This document shows positions 15,503 to 25,970 of a DNA stretch of 64,000 bases, piece after piece; within the stretch, counting starts at the first letter, position 1; each line of letters begins with the position of its first letter. The notes under the pieces were generated by a model. The model saw nothing but the letters and a program-made list of their open reading frames with translations. It did not search any database and was not told the DNA's origin. The DNA lies in the NCBI RefSeq assembly GCF_036090055.1, contig NZ_CP107970.1, positions 4,342,501 to 4,406,500 on the forward strand. The letters run 5' to 3'. A program made the translations under genes and the position numbers. Origin of the DNA: Nocardioides sp. NBC_00368 (lineage in GTDB: Bacteria; Actinomycetota; Actinomycetes; Propionibacteriales; Nocardioidaceae).

Positions 15503-16489
15503 ATGTCCGACTCGGAGGACCTCGAGGCGATCTTCGCGCGTGAGGATGCGGCGCGGATGCTGGATGCTCAGCGACGGATGCAGCACGGGGTCGCGAGCCA
15601 TGCTCAGCTCACCGCGGGCGGGCTCAGCCGGATCGACATCGAGCGGGCCGTACGCCGCAACGAGCTGCGCCGCGTGCACCCTCGCGTCTACATCGACCAC
15701 ACCGGCCCGCTCACCTGGGAGCAGCGCGCCTGGGCCGCGGTGCTGTACGCCGATCCGGCTGTGCTCTGCCGGGAGAGCCTCGAGGCACCACGAGGTCGTG
15801 ACGACGGTTGGCCGATCCACGTCGCGATCGACCACTCCCGCAAGGTGATGCCTCAGCCCGGCGTCGTCGTCCACCGGATGCGGGGGCTGAAGCTCAAGGC
15901 CTATGGCGGCACGCCGCCACGTCTCAAGGTCGAGGACAACGCGCTGGCGATGGCGAACGAGGCAACGTCCGAGATCGACGCGATTGCGCGGGTCGCCGAG
16001 GTGGCGAGCAGGTCCTACGTCACGGCGGCCAGTCTCCAGGCTGCGCTGGACCGCGCGCACTCCCTGCGCCGCCGCAAGCTCATCCAGGGATTGGTGGACG
16101 ACCTGGCGTCAGGCGCGCACTCCGTGCTCGAGCACGGCTACCTCACCAAGGTCGAGCGGCCCCACGACCTGCCAGCGGGCAGGCGCCAATCTCCCCGGAT
16201 CGGTTCCACGGGAAACCAGTACCGCGACGTCGAGTACGAGGCGTACGGGCTCGTGGTCGAGCTCGATGGTGCGCTCGGCCACGACTCCTGGCGAGACCAG
16301 GCTCGCGACGCGGACCGCTCGTTGGACGATCTGGCTCAGCTGGGGTCCGTCACGGCCAGACTGAGGTTCCATCAAGTCTTCGGCACCCCATGCCAGACCG
16401 CAGCACGCATCGGACGGATCCTCACCAAGAACGGATGGCCCGGAAACCTGGGCCCATGCGGCGACACCTGCGAAGCCTCTGGCAAATGA
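15503..16489 (+). CDS. DUF559 / AbiEi-like domain protein (putative PD-(D/E)XK nuclease)
   Basis: A 328-residue protein. The N-terminal part (HGVASHAQLTAGGLSRIDIE, then VRRNELRRVHPRVYIDHTG) resembles the winged-helix domain of AbiEi-type antitoxins. The C-terminal part resembles DUF559/Vsr-like nucleases: YRDVEYEAYGLVVELDGALG, then DQARDADRSLDDLAQLG, where E and D-G fit the nuclease core. Such orphan genes are common in actinobacteria; their activity is unproven. Two copies of one palindrome hug the ORF, 12 bp before the start and 1 bp after the stop. A TAGGGT (15491-15496) 6 nt before the ATG suggests a leaderless transcript. Confidence 0.8.
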   Translation: MSDSEDLEAIFAREDAARMLDAQRRMQHGVASHAQLTAGGLSRIDIERAVRRNELRRVHPRVYIDHTGPLTWEQRAWAAVLYADPAVLCRESLEAPRGRDDGWPIHVAIDHSRKVMPQPGVVVHRMRGLKLKAYGGTPPRLKVEDNALAMANEATSEIDAIARVAEVASRSYVTAASLQAALDRAHSLRRRKLIQGLVDDLASGAHSVLEHGYLTKVERPHDLPAGRRQSPRIGSTGNQYRDVEYEAYGLVVELDGALGHDSWRDQARDADRSLDDLAQLGSVTARLRFHQVFGTPCQTAARIGRILTKNGWPGNLGPCGDTCEASGK

Positions 16490-16490
16490 A

Positions 16491-16535
16491 CCTGGGGAGG
16501 GTTTTCCGAACCACGTTCGGATAACCCTCCCCAGG
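16491..16535. repeat. Two-part palindrome downstream of the DUF559 gene
   Basis: Outer arms CCTGGGGAGGG and CCCTCCCCAGG are perfect over 11 bp; inner arms TCCGAAC and GTTCGGA over 7 bp around CAC. It has the same architecture and arm sequences as 15442-15490 but different spacers. It also lies between convergent genes and could end both transcripts. Confidence 0.85.
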
Positions 16536-16559
16536 TCGAGAGAAGCGGGTGGGTGCGGC

Positions 16560-17113
16560 TCAGTTCTCGGTGAGCTCGACCTCGACGCCGCCGAGCAGGG
16601 CCGCGGCCATGTTGTAGAGGAACGCGGCGAGGGTCGCGACAGCGGTCATCAGGACGATGTTGACCACCGAGACGACCATGGTGAAGCCCATGACGCGGGC
16701 GAGGCCGAGGTAGTCCTGAACGTTCCAGCCGGCGCTGGAGTCACCGACGACGTCCTGGACCGCCTGGTTGATCGAGTCCCAGACACCGGCGGCGCCGAGC
16801 ACCGACCAGATGACGAAGACGGCGACGATCACGACGACGCTGAGCGCGATCGAGAGCAGGAAGGCCATCTTCATGACCGACCACGGGTCGATCCGGCTCA
16901 GGCTCAGTCGAGCCCGGCGGGCCGAGCCGCTGACCGCGTCCCGCTCCGCGCCGGCAGGGCCGGAGGTGCGGGCGGTCGAGGCGACCGCCGAGGTGGTGCG
17001 CCTGGCCGCGTTGGCCACCGTGTCCGTGATCCGCTGGGTCACCGGCTGTGCGGTCTCGTTCCGCTCGGTCATCGCGACTCCCCCAGTCGTGCTGTCGGCG
17101 GTGCGGTCCGTCA

Positions 17114-17114
<1 letters not shown>
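16560..17114 (-). CDS. DUF3566 transmembrane protein
   Basis: A 184-residue protein with a Thr/Ala/Arg-rich cytosolic N-terminus and the DUF3566 core: ARLSLSRIDPWSVMKMAFLL, a first helix (SIALSVVVIVAVFVIWSVL) and a second (VVSVVNIVLMTAVATLAAFLYN). It corresponds to Rv0007 of Mycobacterium, always just after gyrA. ATG overlaps the gyrA stop (ATGA), so it is co-translated. Function is not known. Confidence 0.92.
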
Positions 17115-19813
<2,699 letters not shown>

Positions 19814-19862
19814 GATTTCACTTTCTGCGTGCGTCTATCGGTATCTAGGGCCTCGGCGAGAC

Positions 19863-21953
19863 TCAGATATCGAGGAATCGGACGTCCTTGGCGTTGCGCT
19901 GGATGAAGGAGCGCCGTTCGGCGACGTCCTCACCCATGAGGATGGAGAAGATCTCGTCGGCGTGCGCGGCGTCCTCGAGGGTGACCTGCAGCAGCAGTCG
20001 CTGCGAGGGGTCCATCGTGGTCTCCCACAGCTCGTCGGCGTTCATCTCGCCCAGACCCTTGTAGCGCTGGACCGGGTTCTCCTTGGGGAGCTTCTTGCCC
20101 TGCTCGAGGCCGTCGCGCATGAGCGCGTCGCGCTCGGCGTCGGAGTAGACGAACTCGTGCTCGGCGGGCTTGTTCCAGCGCAGGCGGTAGAGCGGCGGCT
20201 GGGCGAGGTAGACGTAGCCCTGCTCGATCAGCGGCTTCATGAACCGGAACAGCAGCGTCAGCAGCAGCGTGTTGATGTGGTGACCGTCGACGTCGGCGTC
20301 GGCCATCATCACGATCTTGTGGTAGCGCAGCCGGTTGATGTCGAAGTCGTCGTGCACGCCGGTGCCGAGCGCGGAGATGATCGACTGCACCTCCTGGTTG
20401 GCGAGCACCTTGTCGATCCGGGCCTTCTCGACGTTGAGGATCTTGCCTCGGATCGGGAGGATCGCCTGGATGCGCGGGTCGCGGCCGGACTTGGCCGAGC
20501 CACCCGCGGAGTCACCCTCGACGATGAAGATCTCGCACTCTTCGGGGTTGGTCGACTGGCAGTCGGCGAGCTTGCCGGGCAGACCGCCACCGCCGCCGAT
20601 GCCCTTGCGGTTGCGGGCGAGGTCGCGGGCCTTGCGGGCCGCGATCCGCGCCGAGGCGGCGGCCATCGACTTGCGGATGACCTCCTTGCCCTCGGCCGGG
20701 TTCTGCTCGAGCCAGGCACCGAGCTGGTCGTTGACCGCGCCCTGCACGAAGCCCTTGACCTCGGTGTTGCCGAGCTTGTCCTTGGTCTGGCCCTCGAACT
20801 GCGGCTCGCTGATCTTCACCGAGATGATCGCGGTGAGACCTTCCCGGATGTCGTCACCGGTGAGCCGGTCCTCCTTCTTCTTGATCAGACCCCACTCCTC
20901 GCCCCAGCGGTTGACCAGGGTGGTGAGCGCGGCGCGGAAGCCCTCCTCGTGGGTGCCGCCGCCCGGGGTGTTGACCGTGTTGGCGAAGGTGTGGACCGAC
21001 TCGTTGTAGGAGGAGGCCTGCCACTGCATCGCGATCTCGACGCTCATCGGGTTGGGCGCCTTGTCGTCGGTCTCGGCCTCGAAGGCGATGATGCTGGAGA
21101 CCGGGGTCTTGCGCTTGTTGAGGTGGTCGACGTAGTCGGCCAGACCGCGCTCGTAGTAGAAGGACTGCTCCAGGACCCGCTCACCGTTGCCGGAGCTGTG
21201 CAGCTCGTCGGCGCCGTCGGTGTCCTGCTCGACGGTGCCGTCCTCGACGGCCTCGGCGATCGCGGAGGCCTGCGGACGCTCGTCGCGCAGCTCGATCCGG
21301 AGGCCCTTGTTGAGGAACGCGGTCTCGCGGAAGTGGCTCGAGATGGTCTCGAGGTTGTAGTCGGTCGACTCGAAGATCTCGGCGGAGGCGTTCCACGAGA
21401 TCGTGGTGCCGGTGCGCTCACCCTCCTCGAGCTCACGGACCTCGCGCAGGTCGTAGTCGGGGACGCCGCGGGTGAACTCCTGCTCCCACAGGCGACCGCG
21501 GTTCTTGATCTCCATGTGGAGGTTGGTCGAGAGCGCGTTCACCACGGAGGAGCCGACACCGTGCAGACCACCGGAGACCTTGTAGCCGCCACCGCCGAAC
21601 TTGCCGCCGGCGTGCAGCACGGTCAGCGCCAGGGTCGCCGCGGGGATCTCCTGCCCGGCCGCGGTGTCGGTCGGGATGCCTCGGCCGTTGTCGGCGACGC
21701 TCACCCAGCCGTCCTCACGCAGCGTCACCTTGATGGTGTCGCAGTAGCCGGCGAGCGCCTCGTCGACCGCGTTGTCCACGATCTCCCAGATCAGGTGGTG
21801 CAGGCCGCGGGCCCCGGTCGACCCGATGTACATACCCGGTCGTTTGCGGACCGCTTCGAGTCCTTCGAGAACCTGGATGGCAGACGCGTCGTATGCGACT
21901 CCGTCTGCGGTCTGGTCGTCCGGCATGGGAGTCGTCTGGTCGGCAGCGGTCAC
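19863..21953 (-). CDS. gyrB: DNA gyrase subunit B
   Basis: A 696-residue ATPase subunit. GHKL motifs are EIVDNAVDEALAG, DNGRGIPTD and GGLHGVGSSVVNALS; the Toprim domain has EGDSAGGSAKSGRDPRIQA, PIRGKILNVEKAR and MADADVDGHHI; the C-terminus includes QRYKGLGEMNADELW. No intein is present. GTG 21953 is chosen because AGGTGG lies about 8 nt upstream; an ATG at 21926 is possible and the frame is open back to 22094. With gyrA it forms the supercoiling enzyme. Confidence 0.99.
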   Translation of the reverse strand: MTAADQTTPMPDDQTADGVAYDASAIQVLEGLEAVRKRPGMYIGSTGARGLHHLIWEIVDNAVDEALAGYCDTIKVTLREDGWVSVADNGRGIPTDTAAGQEIPAATLALTVLHAGGKFGGGGYKVSGGLHGVGSSVVNALSTNLHMEIKNRGRLWEQEFTRGVPDYDLREVRELEEGERTGTTISWNASAEIFESTDYNLETISSHFRETAFLNKGLRIELRDERPQASAIAEAVEDGTVEQDTDGADELHSSGNGERVLEQSFYYERGLADYVDHLNKRKTPVSSIIAFEAETDDKAPNPMSVEIAMQWQASSYNESVHTFANTVNTPGGGTHEEGFRAALTTLVNRWGEEWGLIKKKEDRLTGDDIREGLTAIISVKISEPQFEGQTKDKLGNTEVKGFVQGAVNDQLGAWLEQNPAEGKEVIRKSMAAASARIAARKARDLARNRKGIGGGGGLPGKLADCQSTNPEECEIFIVEGDSAGGSAKSGRDPRIQAILPIRGKILNVEKARIDKVLANQEVQSIISALGTGVHDDFDINRLRYHKIVMMADADVDGHHINTLLLTLLFRFMKPLIEQGYVYLAQPPLYRLRWNKPAEHEFVYSDAERDALMRDGLEQGKKLPKENPVQRYKGLGEMNADELWETTMDPSQRLLLQVTLEDAAHADEIFSILMGEDVAERRSFIQRNAKDVRFLDI

Positions 21954-22281
21954 CGGTGCGATCCACCTGTCATTTCGGTCCGGATACGGACGTGGTGTCG
22001 GTCGGGCATGCAACGGGCCGACCAGCGCCGCGGAAGTAAAACCCAGGACGATCGACCCAACCTCTATGTTACCCCGTAGAACCCCGGATTCCACGCACGC
22101 GGCCTGTCCTGAGGGGCAACTGTGACCGAAATAGCCGTCTGTACGTCTCCTGACGGTGTCTCTGCGCCCTCAGCAGGGGGCTCGGTGAGTCCCTATACGT
22201 CCACGGGGCGCTCAGAGCGGCAGATCGCGGCTCATGCGATGAGCCTCGAACACCTGTTCATGGCCCGCTCCGACGCTGCCC
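21954..22281. other. Intergenic region between dciA and gyrB
   Basis: About 330 bp without a credible gene; open frames on either strand lack family features and ribosome sites. It should carry the gyrB promoter (a TAACAT sits on the minus strand near 22065) and the end of the dnaN-side transcript. Confidence 0.4.
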
Positions 22282-22869
22282 TCAGCCGTAGGTGTCGCGT
22301 GGTCCGCGGCCGTCCCGTACGCCGCGTGGACCCTTCTTCCACGAGGGCAGGTGCGGGCCGAGCACCTCGATGACGAGGACGGTTCCGTGCCCGAGTTCCT
22401 CGTTGAGCCGCTTGACCAGGTTGGGCGCCAGCAGCTTCAGCTGGGTGGCCCATGCGGTCGAGTCGGTGCGGACGGACAGCTTGCCGTCGGCGTACGACTC
22501 CGGGGTGGTGTGGTCGGCGATCTCCTCGCCGACGATGTCCGGCCAGCGGGCCATCACGCCGTGGACCCGGAGCGAGGTGTCCCAGCCGTGGTCGTTGACC
22601 ATCCGGCTGACCACCGAGTCGATGAGCTGGGGGTCGCGGTCGTCGGGGCGGGCGCCGGAGACCATGCCGCGTCGCGTCGCGCCGTCGGGCGGACGCCGCT
22701 TCTTCCGCATCCCTGCCTTGGGCGCGGGCATCTTCGCGGTCGCCCGGGTCAGGGACCGGGCGAGATCCAGGCCGTCGGGGCGCTTCTCGGGCTCCTCTTC
22801 CTCCGCGGTGGTCTCGACAGGCTCGACCACCGGCTCGACCACCGGCTCGACCACCGGCTCGTCACTCAC
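22282..22869 (-). CDS. dciA: DciA family protein (DUF721), putative replicative helicase loader
   Basis: A 195-residue protein. The DUF721/DciA core is near residues 105-190: RVHGVMARWPDIVGEEIADHT, then LSVRTDSTAWATQLKLLAPN and LVKRLNEELG. DciA proteins help load DnaB in bacteria lacking DnaC. The N-terminal 20 residues (PVVEPVVEPVVEPVETT) are translated from VETT palindrome copies, so they are an acquired extension. The GTG start overlaps the recF stop by 8 bp. Position between recF and gyrB is conserved (Rv0004). Confidence 0.88.
   Translation of the reverse strand: MSDEPVVEPVVEPVVEPVETTAEEEEPEKRPDGLDLARSLTRATAKMPAPKAGMRKKRRPPDGATRRGMVSGARPDDRDPQLIDSVVSRMVNDHGWDTSLRVHGVMARWPDIVGEEIADHTTPESYADGKLSVRTDSTAWATQLKLLAPNLVKRLNEELGHGTVLVIEVLGPHLPSWKKGPRGVRDGRGPRDTYG
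22807..22861. repeat. VETT palindrome plus two truncated copies in dciA
   Basis: One full copy at 22807-22831 followed by two 13-bp partial units (CGGCTCGACCACC). Translated in dciA as three VVEP units and VETT, keeping the frame open. Confidence 0.85.
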
Positions 22870-24010
22870 CGCGGGTCACCTCGCCGGCCTTGACGTGGTA
22901 GCGGGCACCGGCCAGAGCAGCGGGTACGTCCTCGGGGACCGCGGCGGTGACCAGGACCTGCTCGGCGTCGGCGACCAGCTCGGCCAGCTGCACCCGGCGC
23001 TGGCTGTCGAGCTCGGCGAAGACGTCGTCGAGGATGAGGATCGGATCGTCGCCGTCGGCCCGTAGCAGGTCGTACGCCGCCAACCGGAGAGCCAACGCGA
23101 ACGACCAGGACTCGCCGTGGCTGGCATAGCCCTTCACCGGGAGGCGCTCGGCACCGGCGCTGATGTGGAGGAGCAGGTCGTCACGGTGGGGACCGACCAG
23201 GCTGATGCCGCGGTCGAGCTCGTCCTTCTGGCGGCGGGCGAGCTCGGCGAGGATCGCCTCGCGAAGGGACTCGACGCTCGGGGTGGTGGTCTCGACAAGC
23301 TCGACCACCGGTTTGTAGGTGATCTCGGCATCGTCGCGGCTGGCGCCGCGGGCGACGGTCTCATAGGCCTTGCCGACATAGGGCTTGAGCGCCTCGACCA
23401 GGGAGAGCCGCTGGGCGAGGATCTCGGCACCGATGCCGGCGAGGTGGTCGTCCCAGACGGCCAAGGTGGCGAGTGCACCCTCGCGGGCGGAACCCCGCGC
23501 GAGCCCGGCGGTCTTGAGCAGCGAGTTGCGCTGCTTGAGGACACGGTCGTAGTCGCTGCGTACGCCTGCCAGCCGGGGTGCACGCAGGATCATCAGGTCG
23601 TCGAGGAAGCGGCGCCGGTCGGAGGGGTCGCCCTTGACGAGGGTGAGGTCCTCCGGGGAGAAGACGACGGTGCGGACCAGGCCGACCAGGTCGCGGGTGC
23701 GGGGGAGCGGGCTCCGGTTGATCCGGGCCTTGTTGGCGCGGCCGGCGTTGATCTCGACCTCGAGCGTCGCGGTGCGGCCGTCCCTCACCACGGCGGCGCG
23801 CACGACGGCCTGCTCGGCGCCGGCCCGGACCAGCGGCGCATCGGTGGCGACCCGGTGGGACTGCAGGCGGGAGAGATAGTCGATCGCCTCGACCAGGTTG
23901 GTCTTGCCCTGGCCGTTGCGTCCGACGAAGGCGGTCACACCCGCTTCGAGGGGGACCTCGACGTTCGGGTAGGAGCGGAAGTCGTGCAGAGAGAGGTGTG
24001 AGACGTACAT
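22862..24010 (-). CDS. recF: DNA replication and repair protein RecF
   Basis: A 382-residue SMC-like ATPase that loads RecA at gaps through RecFOR. Walker A is GRNGQGKTNLV (about residues 30-40), the signature region is SHGESWSFALALRLA, and Walker B is PILILDDVFAELD. An unusual segment near residues 233-245 (PVVELVETTTPSVES) is a VETT palindrome inserted in frame, between the conserved KPYVGKAYETV region and the DRGISLVGPHRDDLLL motif. The ATG has AGGAAA upstream. It is divergent from the TM2 gene by 29 bp. Confidence 0.98.
   Translation of the reverse strand: MYVSHLSLHDFRSYPNVEVPLEAGVTAFVGRNGQGKTNLVEAIDYLSRLQSHRVATDAPLVRAGAEQAVVRAAVVRDGRTATLEVEINAGRANKARINRSPLPRTRDLVGLVRTVVFSPEDLTLVKGDPSDRRRFLDDLMILRAPRLAGVRSDYDRVLKQRNSLLKTAGLARGSAREGALATLAVWDDHLAGIGAEILAQRLSLVEALKPYVGKAYETVARGASRDDAEITYKPVVELVETTTPSVESLREAILAELARRQKDELDRGISLVGPHRDDLLLHISAGAERLPVKGYASHGESWSFALALRLAAYDLLRADGDDPILILDDVFAELDSQRRVQLAELVADAEQVLVTAAVPEDVPAALAGARYHVKAGEVTRGE
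23285..23309. repeat. VETT palindrome inside recF
   Basis: Full copy (arms GGTGGTCTCGAC and CTCGACCACC around AAG, written in this orientation) within the coding sequence of recF, adding about nine codons without a frameshift. Confidence 0.9.
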
Positions 24011-24039
24011 CGGGTTTCCTCTCTCGTTAAGGTGCCTGC

Positions 24040-24462
24040 ATGACCCAGTCTCCCAACCCTTACGGCCCGCCTCCAGGGCAACCCGCCCTTGGCGAGCCGG
24101 CCGGGCCTTTCTACCTGTCGGTGATGGGCCAGGTCCACGGGCCCTACCCGGTCCAGCAGCTCGCTCAGATGGCTGCGGCCGGGCAGATCAAGTCGGACAC
24201 CCCGGCCAGCCTCGGCACCGACCAGCAGTGGTTTCCCGTGAAACAGATCCCGGGCGTCTTCTCGAGCCGGGAGTGGCTCGTCGCCCTGCTGCTCTCGATC
24301 TTCCTGGGTTCCCTCGGCGTCGACCGGTTCTACATCGGGCAGATCGGTCTCGGCATCCTCAAGCTGGTCACCTGCGGTGGCTTCGGCATCTGGACGATCA
24401 TCGACATCATCCTCATCATCGTGCGAAAGTTCCCGGATGCAGACGGACGCCCCCTCGCCTGA
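24040..24462 (+). CDS. GYF_2 and TM2 domain membrane protein
   Basis: A 140-residue protein. After a Pro-rich start comes a GYF_2-like domain (FYLSVMGQVHGPYPVQQLAQM through WFPVKQIPGVF), then a TM2 domain: WLVALLLSIFLGSLGVDRFY, the DRFYIG motif, and GGFGIWTIIDIILII. The role of TM2 proteins is poorly known. It contains a parS-like sequence (24231-24244) encoding WFPVKQ. The DUF2752 gene begins inside its 3' end. Confidence 0.88.
   Translation: MTQSPNPYGPPPGQPALGEPAGPFYLSVMGQVHGPYPVQQLAQMAAAGQIKSDTPASLGTDQQWFPVKQIPGVFSSREWLVALLLSIFLGSLGVDRFYIGQIGLGILKLVTCGGFGIWTIIDIILIIVRKFPDADGRPLA
24231..24244. promoter_or_regulatory. parS-like site (one mismatch) in the TM2 gene
   Basis: GTTTCCCGTGAAAC differs from GTTTCACGTGAAAC at one position. 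It lies about 11 kb from parAB on the other side of oriC and is within coding sequence, so it may be weak or coincidental. Confidence 0.4.
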
Positions 24463-24901
24463 GACCGCCGCCCACCGCGGTGTGCGCGAGCGCCTCGCGG
24501 CGGTGAGCTCCACGGAGGTCACCGCCGCCATCGGCGTCGGCGGGATCGTGATCGCGGCGCTCCTGCCCGCGGGTGGGATCGAGGACGGCCCGGTGCTCTG
24601 CCCGTTCCGCGCGCTCACCGGTCTGCCCTGCCCCGGCTGCGGCCTGACCCGGTCGTGGGTCTACCTCATGCACGGCGACGTCGGCTCCTCGCTGGCGAGC
24701 AACTGGTTCGGTCCGGTGCTCATCCTGGCCGTGATCGCCCTCGCCGTGGTCTCGGTCCGCTCCCGGATTGCCCGGAAACGCCCCGCTGACCTCGACAAAC
24801 TCGTGAAGAGCCCGGTCGTCCTCGGCCTCTTCGCGCTCTTCATCACCTACGGCGCCGTGCGGCTGATCCTCACCCTGACCGGAGTCATCGACCCCATCTG
24901 A
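24437..24901 (+). CDS. DUF2752 domain membrane protein
   Basis: A 154-residue protein with the DUF2752 motif CPFRALTGLPCPGCGLTRSW (Cys-x-x-Cys-Gly-Leu-T-R) followed by helices FGPVLILAVIALAVVSV and VVLGLFALFITYGAVRLIL. The function of the family is unknown. ATG 24437 overlaps the upstream TM2 gene by 26 bp in another frame; TM2-DUF2752 pairs are common. The stop is followed directly by a VETT repeat cluster. Confidence 0.85.
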   Translation: MQTDAPSPETAAHRGVRERLAAVSSTEVTAAIGVGGIVIAALLPAGGIEDGPVLCPFRALTGLPCPGCGLTRSWVYLMHGDVGSSLASNWFGPVLILAVIALAVVSVRSRIARKRPADLDKLVKSPVVLGLFALFITYGAVRLILTLTGVIDPI

Positions 24902-24902
24902 G

Positions 24903-24963
24903 GGTGGTCGAGCCGGTGGTCGAGCCGGTGGTCGAGCCGGTGGTCGAGCTTGTCGAGACCACC
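24903..24963. repeat. VETT palindrome cluster (three half units and one full copy)
   Basis: Three 12-bp units (GGTGGTCGAGCC) followed by a complete copy at 24939-24963, between the convergent DUF2752 and gnd genes. Confidence 0.9.
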
Positions 24964-24983
24964 CGCGCAGCGGGTGATCCGAA

Positions 24984-25874
24984 TCAGGCCTCCGACTCCG
25001 AGATCACCGCGTGCCCACCGAAACCGTTGCGCATCGCAGCGATCGCCTTCATCGCGTGGTCGTCCTCCTGGCGAGAGACGAACCGCGCGAACAGCGACGC
25101 CGAGATCGCCGGCATCGGGACGGCGTTCTCGATCGCGGCCTCGACGGTCCAGCGGCCCTCGCCCGAGTCGTCGGCGTAGCCCTTGATCTTGTCGAGGTGC
25201 TCGTCGGCGCGCAGCTGGTCGACGAGAAGGTCGAGAAGCCAGGAACGTACGACCGTGCCGGTGCGCCACGAGGCGAAGATCTCCGGGACGTTGTCGACGA
25301 TGTCGACCTTGTCGAGGAGCTCCCAGCCCTCGGCGTAGGCCTGCATCATCGCGTACTCGATGCCGTTGTGGACCATCTTGGAGAAGTGGCCGGCGCCGGG
25401 CGTGGTGCCGCAGTGGACCAGACCGTCCTCGGTGCCGGTCGGCTTGAGCGCCTCGAAGGCGGGCATCACCTTGGCGGCGTCCTCGTCGGAGCCGCCGTAC
25501 ATCAGGGCGTAGCCGTTCTGGAGACCCCAGACACCGCCGGAGACTCCGCAGTCGACGAAGCCGATGCCCTTCTCGGCCAGGCTCTCGGCGTTCTTGGCGT
25601 CGTCGGTGTACTTCGAGTTGCCGCCGTCGACCACCAGGTCGCCCTCACCGAGGAGCTCCTTGAGCTCAGCGATCGTGGAACGGGTCGGGTCGCCCGCCGG
25701 CACCATCACCCAGACCACCTTGGGGCTGGGCAGCGCCTCGACCAGCTCCGCCAGGCTCGCCACGTCGGCGAGGTCGGGGTTGCGGTCGTATCCGACGACG
25801 GTGTGACCGGCCTCCCGCAGCCGGGTGCGCATGTTGCCACCCATCTTGCCGAGACCCACGAGTCCGATGTCCAT
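24984..25874 (-). CDS. gnd: 6-phosphogluconate dehydrogenase, decarboxylating (short form)
   Basis: A 296-residue enzyme of the pentose phosphate pathway, converting 6-phosphogluconate to ribulose 5-phosphate. The NAD(P) fold starts at once (MDIGLVGLGKMGGNM); substrate motifs are VVDGGNSKYTDD, GVSGGVWGLQNGY and the catalytic HFSKMVHNGIEYAMMQ. The short length and the Asp-Arg after the second strand (VVGYDRNP) suggest the NAD-preferring GndA-type form. It lies between dnaN and recF, as in Streptomyces. Confidence 0.95.
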   Translation of the reverse strand: MDIGLVGLGKMGGNMRTRLREAGHTVVGYDRNPDLADVASLAELVEALPSPKVVWVMVPAGDPTRSTIAELKELLGEGDLVVDGGNSKYTDDAKNAESLAEKGIGFVDCGVSGGVWGLQNGYALMYGGSDEDAAKVMPAFEALKPTGTEDGLVHCGTTPGAGHFSKMVHNGIEYAMMQAYAEGWELLDKVDIVDNVPEIFASWRTGTVVRSWLLDLLVDQLRADEHLDKIKGYADDSGEGRWTVEAAIENAVPMPAISASLFARFVSRQEDDHAMKAIAAMRNGFGGHAVISESEA

Positions 25875-25891
25875 GCAAGGGTTCCTTATCC

Positions 25892-25954
25892 GCTGGTCGA
25901 GCTTGTGCCCGCTGGTCGAGCTTGTGCCCGGTGGTCGAGCCTGTCGAGACCACC
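25892..25954. repeat. VETT palindrome with two partial copies upstream of gnd
   Basis: Two left halves (CTGGTCGAGCTTGTGCCCG, about 19 bp each) followed by one full copy at 25930-25954. They fill the gap between dnaN and gnd. Confidence 0.85.
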
Positions 25955-25970
25955 CTACGAGCGACAGAAA

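Noticed and set aside
19863..21953. Intein in GyrB
   Set aside because: GyrB and GyrA have normal length and uninterrupted motifs.
24903..24963. Insertion sequence with terminal repeats near gnd
   Set aside because: Only short palindrome units are present; no transposase frame or target duplication.
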